Part shown: piece by piece, positions 50,802-61,500 of the stretch
How the letters are laid out: every line of letters begins with the position of its first letter
Numbering within the stretch: the stretch's first letter is position 1
From: Drosophila pseudoobscura
Lineage: Eukaryota; Arthropoda; Insecta; Diptera; Drosophilidae
NCBI RefSeq assembly: GCF_009870125.1
Contig: NC_046679.1
Span: 20,460,001 to 20,524,000 of the forward strand
Length of the DNA stretch: 64,000 bases
Direction: 5' to 3'
Position numbers and translations under genes: made by a program
Notes under the pieces: model-generated
Told to the model about the DNA's origin: nothing
Databases searched by the model: none
Seen by the model: the letters and a program-made list of their open reading frames with translations, nothing else

Positions 50802-51355
50802 CTAGGGCAGGTGATGGTACAGGCCCTGGGCCTGGGCCTGGTTGGAGGCGGTCAGCTCCTGCTGTTGGTGGTGCTGGTAGGCACTGACACTGCACTGCTG
50901 CTGGGTGTGTTGATGATATTGCGGTGTGACGTACTGCTGCTCGTACTGCTGCTGCTGCTGCGGGTAATCATTGAGGGACAGGCCATAGCCCTGGCCGTGT
51001 CCGTGACCAAATTGTTGGCTGCTGGACAAATAAGCGGGATACGGAGCGGTGGCATGGTAGGGCATCGACTGCGGCTGGGCTACGGCGGCGGAGGTGGCGG
51101 TTTCTAGAGGTGCCAGCAGAGCACCATAGGACGTGCTGCAGTGCTCGGGTGAGCCCTCCAGAGTGCGATCCTTCTTGGACTTCATGCGTCGGTTCTGGAA
51201 CCAGATCTTGATCTGTCGCTCGCTCAGGCTCAAGGCATTGGCAATGTCGACGCGACGCCGCCGCGTGATGTACCGATTGAAGTGGAACTCCTTCTCCAGC
51301 TCCAAGGTCTGGTAGCGGGTGTAGGTCTGGCGAGTGCGTTTCGAGTCTTTGCAAT
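50802..51355 (-). CDS. ftz: Fushi tarazu, homeodomain and C-terminal exon
   Basis: The acceptor TATCCTTCAG precedes the exon, whose first two bases complete Asp282 (G|AT). After CKD, the homeodomain occupies residues 286-345 (51344-51165). It begins [20 protein letters not shown], with [20 protein letters not shown], and ends [18 protein letters not shown]. Ser follows RRMK where Antp has Trp, a known Ftz difference. The rest (346-465) is Ser/Ala/Tyr/Gln/His-rich, with a poly-Gln/Tyr section, and ends AQGLYHHLP before TAG. Ftz is a nuclear pair-rule transcription factor required for even-numbered parasegments. The predicted total of 465 residues exceeds the roughly 410 I recall for D. melanogaster. 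Confidence 0.98.
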
Positions 51356-51457
51356 CTGAAGGATACAAAAAAGATGAAAGTTAGGTTAGTCAAAGATTCA
51401 GTAGACGATTCAATGGGGGATGGATTGTGCTAAAATATGGCTTGGAACGATGCCTAC
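51356..51457 (-). other. ftz: ftz intron
   Basis: A single 102-bp intron from GTAGGC to TTCAG, splitting codon 282 in phase 1. The donor overlaps a CAGGTAG heptamer (51454-51460) on the coding strand. Confidence 0.93.
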
Positions 51458-52301
51458 CTGATGCGAGGCTCTCTTCGATGTGCGACCAATTGAAATCGGC
51501 GGCGACTCCGCTATTGGCAGCTGTCACATTTCGATGATTGATCTCATGACTGACATTCGATGCCGTGGCGGACTTGACTCCGGGCGATTGGGGTGGCGTG
51601 CTGATGCCCTCCACTATGGACGTGGGCGTGGCTGGTGTAGAGGCTAGTGGTGGTGGTGTGCCTGCCACATATTCGCCATTCTTGTGATTCTTTTGGGACT
51701 GTGGCGAGTAGACATCGAGATAGTCGACATCCTCGGAGGCGCTGGGAGTGGGTGCTGCCACGTACTCCTGCTCGTAGCTGGGAGCGGGACTGGAGCTGGC
51801 CTTAATCTGCACTGGCACTGTGACCGGGCTCTTCTTCACCGTCTCGAAGGTGGTGTAGAAGTAGTCGGGTGTGTACTTCAGCTTCTTCACGGGATTCGTC
51901 AGCAGAGCACGGAGTGTGCTGGGTCGCTCCTCGACGGCGGCGATGACAGCGGCAGCATCTTCCGCCTTGCGCTTCAGTCTCTTCACGGGAGAGGCGGCAA
52001 GGATGGGCTCAGGCATCGCTGGCACCGCTGGAATCTGTGGAACTGTGGCATCTATGGGACTGTAGCTGCTCTGGGCGTAGTAGCAACTGTCCGAGTAGCT
52101 CTCCTGGACTCCATAGGCTGCTCCGTAGTTGCTCTGATAGCTGGCTGGCGATGGCTGCCACTGGCTGGCAGTACTCTGTGTGGCACTCTGGTAGTAGCTG
52201 TTGTCATAGTACGTGGGCGGCAGGCTGTGGGCGGTGTGATGGTGATACATGTTGTACATGTTATCGGTGTAATAGTGGCTCTGACTGTTGGTGGTGGCCA
52301 T
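51458..52301 (-). CDS. ftz: Fushi tarazu, N-terminal exon (residues 1-281 plus first base of 282)
   Basis: The start MATTNSQSHYYTDNMYNMYH is the Ftz N-terminus, in a Tyr/Ser/Gln-rich region. A basic SPVKRLKRK segment lies at about 104-112. The LXXLL motif LRALL (130-134, in STLRALLTNP) is the contact for the AF-2 surface of the orphan nuclear receptor Ftz-F1, the obligate Ftz cofactor. Pro/Ser/Thr-rich sequence follows (STPATPTSIVEGISTPPQSP, about 221-240), resembling a PEST-type degradation region, consistent with the short half-life of Ftz. Near the exon end FNWSHIEE (270-277) stands where Hox proteins carry YPWM; the degenerate motif reflects the loss of homeotic function in the drosophilid Ftz lineage. 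The antisense 244-codon frame over this exon is a codon-bias shadow. Confidence 0.98.
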
Positions 52302-52376
52302 GGCTGGTGGACTCTGTTCTGGTTCTTCTGCTCTGAGAGAGTGCGATGTGTGCGCGACGCTGATGCGTTTGCGAAT
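52302..52376 (-). other. ftz: ftz 5' UTR
   Basis: Between the inferred initiator (TCATTC with A at 52376) and the ATG lie 75 bases. It contains GAGAG-type GAGA-factor sites near 52331-52341. Confidence 0.6.
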
Positions 52377-52409
52377 GAGCTACTCCTGCCACAGATCCTG
52401 CCTAATATA
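52373..52409 (-). promoter_or_regulatory. ftz: ftz core promoter: TATA box and initiator
   Basis: On the - strand TATATTA begins at 52409, 33 bases upstream of an initiator-like TCATTC (52378-52373). This is standard TATA-to-start spacing and gives a leader of about 75 bases. D. melanogaster ftz is a TATA-containing promoter. Confidence 0.7.
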
Positions 52410-52639
52410 GCAAACTGAACTGAACTCAGCTTCCACTGATGCCCGGCACACGCTCGTCGTCATAGCGCATAAATATCCCTGCGCATGACACTTTGACACA
52501 TGCTGGGCCCGAGAACTACCCCTCCCCGGCCTCGGCCTCACTGGGCCGTGTCCTTGCCGGCGTTTATGGCTGCGACAGAGGGGTAGCAGTACAGAGCACA
52601 GTTTATCCGTTCGGGAGTGCAAGTTATCCGCTGAGGAGC

Positions 52640-52646
52640 CTACCTG
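52640..52646 (-). promoter_or_regulatory. Zelda/TAGteam-type CAGGTAG upstream of ftz
   Basis: CAGGTAG (followed by G) on the ftz coding strand, about 265 bases upstream of the inferred start. Zelda activates early zygotic genes such as ftz through this heptamer. Confidence 0.5.
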
Positions 52647-52803
52647 CTGTGCTGCTTATTACCTACCCATCGCGCCCATTATCATCGCGAAGCGTTCAAA
52701 AACTTATCCGGACCGAGAGACGAGAGTCGACAGCCGAGAGAACATTTCCCCTCCAGAGATCCGATCGGTTCCAGCCTTGAGAGCCTTGAGACGCTTGTCG
52801 TGC

Positions 52804-52815
52804 GCAGGACCTTGT
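52804..52815 (-). promoter_or_regulatory. Overlapping Ftz-F1-like and Tramtrack-type sites
   Basis: On the - strand CAAGGTCCTGC joins a Ftz-F1-like half-site (CAAGGTC; last base C rather than the usual purine) to GGTCCTGC, the Tramtrack (Ftz-F2) recognition sequence. It is about 430 bases upstream of the ftz start. Both proteins are known regulators of the zebra element. Confidence 0.5.
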
Positions 52816-53149
52816 CTCGTAATTACAGCCGTCGATAGGTAGATGAGGCAGATGAGGATGGATAGATGGGTGGGCGAGCGGGACGGCGGCTGCTGCTGAT
52901 GCTGCTGCTGCTTTCGCATTCCTCTCTCTAATTGCAATAATCATAAAGACATAAAAAGGAACTGTAAACCGTGTTGCTGAAACTCTGTCCGAACAATGGG
53001 CTTTTTCCCTTAGACCCGATTTATGGTTCGTTCTGGCCCTTCGTAAAAATTTCTCTGGATTTTTTCCATAGCGCGGAGCTCTGAACCGGGAAGCTGATGC
53101 CAGTTGTTCTCGGAATCCACGCATCGATTCGGCATCGATTCCTCGGGCC

Positions 53150-55600
53150 TCGTCCTGGAATGGGCTGCCAAAAGGATAACATTACGTTTATCCTTACGCC
53201 AGGACTGCGGATGAGGATTGCGCGTGCTCCTTGGCCAGGGGTCGCGTGTTTGCGCTTTTTGTTTGCTCTCGTGGCCAAGCAAGTGCCGGAACTGCCTCTC
53301 CCTCCGCATCGCACTCCTCACCTCCCATTTTGAAGCACTTGTATTTGCATAGCCCTCGCAAGTCGACCCAAAAGCCGCTCAACTAAATTGACTGCTAAAA
53401 AAAACAATAACCCATAGATACAGCAAGCAATTCTCGCCTACTTTTTGTGTTTACACGACTTTCTGATCGGCTTACGTGGCAGGGGCAGCCACCCCCGTTC
53501 TCCAACCCCTAGGACGGGACTGGGTATATCGCCGATAGTAGTAGTCCTGACATATGTGTGCAGTTTTGGTGCATGTGCGAATAGAACCCCCACCACTCGT
53601 ATTCGCTCTGTATTCTGTTCTGTATCCCATCCCCCATGTGCATTGCGACAGCTTCCATTGTTGGACAAAATTTATGGCGTTTTTCAGTTTGACAGTAGAG
53701 GAATCGGACCCCGAGCAGCCCACTCTCCTCGCACTGTTCTGTGATTGCTCTATTGGTAACGGATATGAGCTTGGTTTCTGGTTTTAGAGTAGATTTAACA
53801 CTGCAATGCTCTATATAGAGTGGGAGAGGGTAATTCTTGAATGGAATTGTGACAAAGAGGGCCAAGATTTCTCTAAAATGAAGAGCTCTAGGCAACGACA
53901 CGACAAAAATCCATATTCCAAGGAATCAATATTCTAGTCACTGAATTTCCATATCTTCATAAACTATCCAATTCCATTTAAACACCAAATATTTCATTCA
54001 TCTTATATTTGTTCTAGTCTTTCTATTAGCCATAAATCATATACTATTCCCCCCCAACTCTGTGTCTAACTTTTATTAAATTTAATTGAGCATTTATTTT
54101 ACTGCTCGGAGGCCACTTAACTTTCTCACTTACGGCTGATTGGCTGCCATTCGCTCAACAGCACAGATTAACCCTTACCATAATCCTAACCCAACACACA
54201 TGGCCATAAAATACTCGCCAAAAGAAATGCAGCAGGACCAGGACCAGGACCAGGACCAAGGCAACTTTAATTGAGTTGTAAGGCCCACATGCGAGTGTCC
54301 GACCACAACACACCCCAAGCCCGAAGCCCGAAGCACGAGGCCCGAAGCCGAACCCCAGCGCGGGGATTCGTATCTCAACCCAAGAATTCGTGCGTTTTTA
54401 TTGTCGAATTAATAAATTACCTTGACAGTGAATCGGGACCATCCCATTGTGTCGGAGTGGCTGCAGTATGTCCCGGTCCCTGCGCCTGGACCACGCTCTC
54501 CCTGGTCCCCTGGTTCCCTGTTCCTCCTTCCTTCCTTCCTTCCGCAGACGGCGTTGCACATTTTTGGCACTTCCATGAGGGTAGCCCTCGCCCAGACAGA
54601 CAGCCACACAGCCAGTGGGTCGGTCAGATATTATTGATCAATGCACGGGACGGCACGGGAAGGTAGAACCAGGCACGCGCCTGGAGAAGGCGAGTGTGTT
54701 AATTCCCAGCGATATCCCAGCATTTTCACAGTCCCAATCTCTCCTCCGGCATCATCATCATTTAGCTTCATCAGCTGCTGCTTTTGGTCAAGCCAGAATC
54801 ATTAGTGGATAGAAGATAAACTGAACCAAAATGCAGATTGAAATCAGTTGCGGAATACACATTTTCCACAATGATTCTGCCACAAAAATTGCTGTAGGAA
54901 ACAGGAACTATTCGGAAATACTTACCCATTCCTAAGTGACTAAAACTAAACCAAAGTCCCAATTACAATCGTGTAGTTTACACTATAATAGCAGTGTATA
55001 GTTCGTTGAATTGGATTATCAATTGCAGAACCTGCTGCTTGAGACCCCATCAATATTTGGGACTTCAAAAGATTTCCCCATGGAAATGGATGCCCCAGAG
55101 TTTGGCATTACATAAGATATACTCCACTGGGATACTCCAGTTTCAGCTCCTACTCCAAAGCGTTGTTTGTTTTCCTTGGGTTGTGTGTGGATCTGCCGAT
55201 GGTCACACGCTGGGGGTTTGTCTTTGAAGTCGCTGCTGATCCCACTCCTCCTCCTGGTGGGAATCGTCTGATAGTATTGCTCATTACGTCGATCCCAAAT
55301 GCTAATTGTGCGGCAGCCAAGAGGCAGAACAGAGAGTGGGGTGATCGGCTAGATCGACACTCATTATCAGAGTGAAACAGTCGACTGCCCGCTGCGTATA
55401 AAATGGTAAAGGGCCGAGAAAAATTATCAACAAACAAAACAAACAACTTCGAGTGGTGTTCGAGTAAATTCCCCTACGATTCCGATATATCTCTATATAT
55501 AGTATCAGCGTCAATCCGTCTAACGCGAGAGAGTATCGCCCAGAGAGGGGGGCACAGCGTGAGGTTTTCTTTGGAGCATCATCGATGGATCGGGCATCGG
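53150..55600. other. ftz upstream DNA between proximal and distal elements
   Basis: No gene seen. There is an ACCAGG hexamer run near 54226-54258, CTTCC repeats near 54527, and short low-complexity frames only. In D. melanogaster a ftz neurogenic element lies between the zebra element and the upstream enhancer; it is not identifiable by eye. Confidence 0.55.
54226..54258 (+). repeat. ACCAGG hexamer run
   Basis: Five GGACCA units, upstream of ftz. Confidence 0.8.
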
Positions 55601-58500
55601 GCATCGGTCGGTGGAGTGCAATCAATTTGATTGCCTCAATCGGCGGCTAATTAGTGAGAAACGTTCGGGAATTATTCAAAATTTTCCGTGTGCGTTATGC
55701 GATTTGTTTGATTTAGCCATTAAAGTGCACAGATCCAAGTCGTTAACTCTCGCCCTCTCTCTCTCTGCTGAGGAATCAATCTGCCAGATGGTGGAGACCT
55801 GCAGCGATGAAGTAATTTTCAGCTTTCGGCTACTCCTACTGCTCACTCAGCGCGGCTGCCAATCATTTGCCATGGCTCATTCGAATGAGAATGCTTAATG
55901 GTAGGACAGGACAGTGCAGGACATTTTCACTGACCTTGGTTCAAGAGGCTGGTCCCACAGACCCAGACAAGACTCCTCTCGAGGTCACCTCAAACGTTCC
56001 GGCCTTGGGCAGTCACGACAGTCGACAGTCGATAGTCGGCACCAATCGAAGTCAAGGCTGCTCTGACGCTGTGTGCCCCTTTTCAGTGTTTCCTCAATGT
56101 TTTTGTACAAATATTTTCCCAATGCGTCACGCGTCGCCTTCGTCCTTGGCTTCTGTTCTGTTCTCTCAGCTCTCAATGTCAACTGCCTGCAACATCTACT
56201 CTGCCTCTGCCGCTGCTTCTCCTATTTGTGTTGACATCACATCAGGATCAGGCAATAATTGCTCCTGTCACACTTATTCGCATTGTTGGGCCCATGATGA
56301 CCTCGTAAGCTGAATGAAATGGGAAATTATGCATTGACTTTGTCCGGACTGTTTATGGCCCTGAGATATAAATTGTGGAATTGTCCGACTCCGACTTTCC
56401 ACACTCTGTGAGGGCCTTGTTAACACCTTCCGTGTCAGCCGATCCAACAAGGCTCATTCAGATTGATGGTTTTTTAGATCGCAATTACGGTTGAGGGCAA
56501 TAGAGACAAGTGTCTGTCGATACGTACAAGTATTTCGATTTCAGGAGGGATTGGAGGGATTCCTAATGGTAGGAGGAGTTTCCTGATGATGGATGCCATT
56601 TTGTAATTGAAAAATAAGTCTTCATTTAATGATTTATATAGCTTTTTATATAGTTTTCAAAGATTAATTTATATACTTCTATAGAAGGGCAGAAAGGAAG
56701 ATATTTCTTAATAAAATCGCTTCAGATTTAGTTGAACTCAGGGGTACTATTTTTGTGCCGAAGTTTCCCTGAATTTAAACACGATTCGGTTAGTGGAGAT
56801 GGCATATATAGTCAATGATTATTTTGCATATCTGATCATAGTTTATGTTAACGTTAAAGTTATTTTCAGTAGTAAATATTTCCTCTATGCAAGTCCTACG
56901 TAAGGATCACTCCATAGCCATAGCTATTCTCCTTCATGGGATCAGGGATCAGCAGCTAATAAGGATAGTGTCCATTAACAATGAGTTGGACAGAGGACAC
57001 CGTGGAGTTCGGCGTAGGATATTGACGAGTCGTACGCCGGGGAATCAGAGTCGCGCGCGCGCGACGATCGCAATTCGTCGAATTCGCTGATGGCAATGGA
57101 TCGTCTAGGACTAGACGGGGCTGAACGGGGCAGCGCGAAGGATATATTTGTGTGTGGCCCCCTGCGGGCTGTTTTATAGTTTTATGATGTGCCAATAATA
57201 TTTCCGCCTTGGAAACCAATTGCGCTGCTCTGGCGAAGGATACGCGGGCAATTAAGACGTTTAAGGACCCATGACACGGTGCATTTACTATCCATAAACA
57301 GTCGACTCAGTCGTCTCAAGTCGAGTCGCGCGAGCGAGCTGCGTCCTTGTCCCTTTCCATGGCTGTCCTGTCCGTCAACAAGACATCATTCTAATGCGAG
57401 ACACACGCGTCCTGCCACCCTCAGGTAGTCCTTGATTCGTCCGTGGAAATCAGAGGTGGAAATGGGAATCACAGAGTAAGGGGCAACGGATTTTCATCTC
57501 TGTTTACCCAAAACATACTTTACTTTAGATAACGCCCACGTCTATGGAGGAGGAAATTGAATTGTAATGGGAGTTCGAGCTAGGATCCAAATCCAGCTCT
57601 AATTTTGTTATGGGAGTACTAATGAGAATTTCATTTCATTTTAACTAAGGCTTGGAAAGTTTAGATTGAAAGCTTTTAAATCAAAATATCCAAAACTTTT
57701 CGTTCTCCTTAATCTCCATATTCCCATCCTAATTGTAAAATATTTGAGTAGACAGTTAAAATTTATAGAAATTTTCTATTAGAACATGTAAAGATTTTCT
57801 AGATTGTAGAGCAAGGAATTTAAAGAGAAATATGAATATATATAATATATATAATGAATAAATAATATATACATAAATCAAACTAATATTTAAATTAAAT
57901 ATTTATATATCTATAATTAATATATATCCTACACATTTAATGTATAATGTTTATTTAAATTGTTTTATTTTTATATTAAATATTCGTCGCATTCATAATT
58001 AATTTCCGTACACATTTATGTTTCAATCAACTCAATTAAACTCTATTTGAAAAGAATATTAAATCAATTTTAATATTAATTTTAATTTATGCTATTTTTC
58101 TTTGGGTGTATAAATAATTTCACATTATTTTCTGCCCAGTACTTTCTTTTAGTTATTACAACAAATCTCTTCCACTGTTTCCCCTGCTTTGCCCGAAACC
58201 CATTTCTCATTTCCATATTGAAGAATCTGCAACTCGAAAACCTATTCAAAAACTCTGACAAAAACAGTACCAAAATTCGCAGAACTTTCCCACCGTTTTG
58301 AGGATGATCATAAAAACGAAAGACTTACACGAGAAAACGTGTAAAGAAAAGTGTAAATTAGGTCAGTTTTTAGGAACTATGGGCCGAACACAAAGCAATT
58401 GGTAATTTAAATTAGAGCAAAAGACGACGGCCGCGTCGGGCCTGATGCCCTGCGTCCATTGTGGACGGCGAGGACGGTGCGCCTAATCCCCGGATTTGAG
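55600..58500 (-). promoter_or_regulatory. ftz upstream autoregulatory enhancer region (by position)
   Basis: At about -3.2 to -6.1 kb from the ftz start, this matches the position of the D. melanogaster upstream enhancer, which Ftz and Ftz-F1 bind to maintain stripes. It holds a Ftz-F1-type CCAAGGTCA (55931-55939, - strand), homeodomain-type CTAATTAG near 55649-55656, a CAGGTAG at 57422-57428, and a 16-bp CG-rich palindrome at 57050-57065. From about 57.7 to 58.1 kb the sequence is very AT-rich with many TTAAT/ATTTA motifs. Functional assignment is by position and motif only. Confidence 0.45.
55931..55939 (-). promoter_or_regulatory. Ftz-F1 site in the ftz upstream enhancer
   Basis: CCAAGGTCA on the - strand matches YCAAGGYCR exactly and lies about 3.56 kb upstream of the ftz start. 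The proximal part of the D. melanogaster enhancer, at about the same distance, carries a functional Ftz-F1 site. Confidence 0.5.
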
Positions 58501-61500
58501 AGTTTGTTGTGAAATATTGTGCAAGAGGTGAAGGTGTGCTTTATTGACTCTCCTTGTACGGAACCCTGCCCTCGTCGGCTCGTGGGCTCGTGGGCGGTGC
58601 CTGGGTGATGCGCGACAACAATGCGGACAATGGGCTAACTAGAGCAGTTCCCAGTTAAACAAATATTTGCCTTTATTATGCAAGCCCATCCCGTTGCATA
58701 GACTTGCATAACCGGGCGCGACCTTGGGACTGGCTTAATTCGCAGAGCCATAGTCCAGGACAGATCGGAACCAAACCCACGCCGAACCGAAACGGAGGAA
58801 AACTGACCCTGTTCTGACCCTGCTACAGTTTTGAGGCTACCAAATAAGGTCGACGGAGGTGAAACTCGAGCACGGAGACAGTTCAGTTGAGGAACAGGAG
58901 ACAACCGTCAGCAAGCAGCCTTAATAAAGTTTTATTGAGACCGAGACCGGTGTCGTAAAGCGATAAAATCATAAATTCGTGAAAAACTTTTGTGCGTTTC
59001 GTGCATTTTAAATGGAAAATGAGACCAGAGACGAGAGAACGAGACCACGACCAGGACAAGTCCTAGCCAAGTGGCAGAGAGATTTGGAATAAAAACTCAG
59101 ACGCGTCGCGGCCCAAAAAAATGCTCGAATTTTTTAACAATGGCCACAAAAATATGCCAAAACACAAAAGCGGATTCGCTCTAAAACGTTTTTACAGCGC
59201 CTCGTTTTTCGTTTTTTTTTTATTGTCCCGCGTATTCTAGTTTCCATTTTTTCCCCCGGCGAAGACAGAGAATTTCTCGAAACTAAACTAGAACTGAGGC
59301 ACATTTTTTTGTATGTTTTATTTTTTGTTCCGCCAGCAGCATCAGCATTTTTATGAGGATTTTTATAGGAAACGCTCACCAGAACTGGGTCTGATCTCTG
59401 ACTTTATGGCAGTCAAGGTCTAGTCCCAGGCAATCAGTGGAAATTGTCACAATTTCTTCAGCAGAGCCTTGGCCGTGTTCCTGCGAAGGCAGTGACGACA
59501 AAGGCCTCAAGCGGCGTAGATAACTTGACAACGCTGAGGGCCATAATGGCAATCTGCAGCAACGAGCAGTCAACACCCCCGATGGGGTGTCCTTAAATTA
59601 GATATAGAGCAGAGCACGATGGGAGAACGTTAACTATTAAATGGTATTCACTTACTATAAACTATATTTTTGGCTCTAAATAGATGCGCCTTGGAAAGGT
59701 TTGTAGAGATACGAAACGTTTACCAGCTCATTCCCTAATTTAAATATTTCAATATCATATTTAGCGAAGTTTATCCCTGGCTTTCCCTTTAAAGTTTTTC
59801 TATTAACCTAAGATCCCCGCTAATATCTATTTTCTATTGTGATATAACCTCTCCCATCTCCACATCCTATTTTCAACATGCAAAATAGATATTTTTTATG
59901 TTAATCACCAGGCGACAACCGAAATGGGAAAACATTTGTGAGCCGACTAAAGAAAAACACAAAACTTTTATTATTGTTATTAAAAAAATAACCAAAAAAT
60001 ATCTTTTTCAACTTTCTGATGGCAAGATAAGTGTTGCTGTTGTTGCACATTGCGAGGCACAGCAAAATGTGGCTGCAATTAAAAACTGTTACGCCTCATG
60101 CTAATCAGCCCGGTCCCGGCCCGGGCCCCTGCCAGGGTCTGGAGGCCAATCCCTTCACCACCGAAGAACTGAGGAACCGAAACAACCAACCAAGCACGGG
60201 GCTTGGGCTTGGGTTTTGGCTTTGCCTCCAACTTCAACTCCAACCTCGAACCTCACGCCGAGGCGGTGGCAGCAAACAGCAGCGAAAGAAAGAATTCATT
60301 ATTTCAGTTTTAATTGCTTTTTTCATACTTTCGAAATTTTCAGCGCCAGGCTGGATCCACCAATCCACCGTCCTCCACCGCTCACCGCTTATTTCAGTGG
60401 CTTTTTGCATGTTCGGGCCACATCTTTCACCAACCAACAACTGTTTACAAGAAATTCAATTATGACTTTTAATAACCGACAGCTCGGGTCAAAAAGAAAA
60501 TGTTTAACGCGAAATAAAAGCAAATTGCATGTGACGCCAACAGGCGGCAACAAAAGAATCCGCAGAAATAATATTTACCCAAGGGTGGAGATGTGATCAT
60601 CAAAATGGGTTTGTCCGGGGAGTCATCCTGCTGTTTGATTGCAGGAATTATTATTCAGTGAATGCAGATATACGCTGTGCTAACTGTGGTTCGGATAGGA
60701 GGGTAATCGCAGGAATGATACATAATCTCTGGACAATTCAATTTTGTATCTACCAAAATCTAAAATACCAAAAGAAAGCCATCCCTCGTACAGAAAGATT
60801 CATTGGTAGATAATATCCGAAAAATCCAAACCGTAACCAAAGTTCTTCCAAAATAAACTATAAGAAAAAACCCATTTGACCCATTTTCCAGTGCACCCAA
60901 AGGTGTCTCCGTATGTGTGTGTGTTCCTGTGTCTATATGAGTGCCGGGTCATTAATTTTGATCATGCCCAAATATGTGTCAGTCAGTCAGTGAGCGAATC
61001 GCACACAGAATTTCCATTTACAGACACTACACACAGCACACAGTGGCACGCATTTTCCTTAAGCATGTATTCAAATTAGGCAGGGCGCCAGCCACCCATT
61101 CCATCCCCTCCCCTCCCATCCCATCCCTTTCCATCTCCCCGTGTAACCCTAATTCTAAGCAGAAAAGTCGATGGCCTCAGTGTGGATGGAAGGGCCAAAA
61201 GTTTCACTGGTTTTCCTTTCGCCACAGACCCCTCTGCACATGTGCCCCACGAGTGTGGAGGAATTTTCTAATTTATTTTTTAGCGAACTGTTCCAAGGCT
61301 CTTTTCGTGTTTCGGGATTCACGTTTCAAGTTCGAATGCGAGCGGCGCCAAAACAAATTGTTAATGGAAATTCACGCGTTTCGAATTATTGATTTTTGCT
61401 TCTCTCCGATTCTGAACCTGACTCCCACGGAGGCTGGCGGAGAACTTTCAACTGCTGACACACAATTGACATTTGAATTGTACAAATTTGACATGAATGC

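Larger units (their letters stand above)
52377..53150 (-). promoter_or_regulatory. ftz proximal upstream region (zebra-element equivalent, by position)
   Basis: In D. melanogaster the first ~0.7 kb upstream of ftz (zebra element) drives seven stripes and binds Caudal, Ftz-F1, Tramtrack and others. Here the corresponding stretch holds a Tramtrack-type GGTCCTGC overlapped by a Ftz-F1-like CAAGGTCC (52804-52815), and a CAGGTAGG (52639-52646). The borders are assigned by position, not by alignment. Confidence 0.5.

Noticed and set aside
50362..50895. 177-codon - strand frame overlapping the ftz C-terminus and 3' UTR
   Set aside because: It is out of frame with ftz, Pro/Arg-rich, and starts within the known coding exon.
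51684..52418. 244-codon frame antisense to ftz exon 1
   Set aside because: A shadow of ftz codon bias; its translation is Gly/Val/Cys/His-rich with no independent features.
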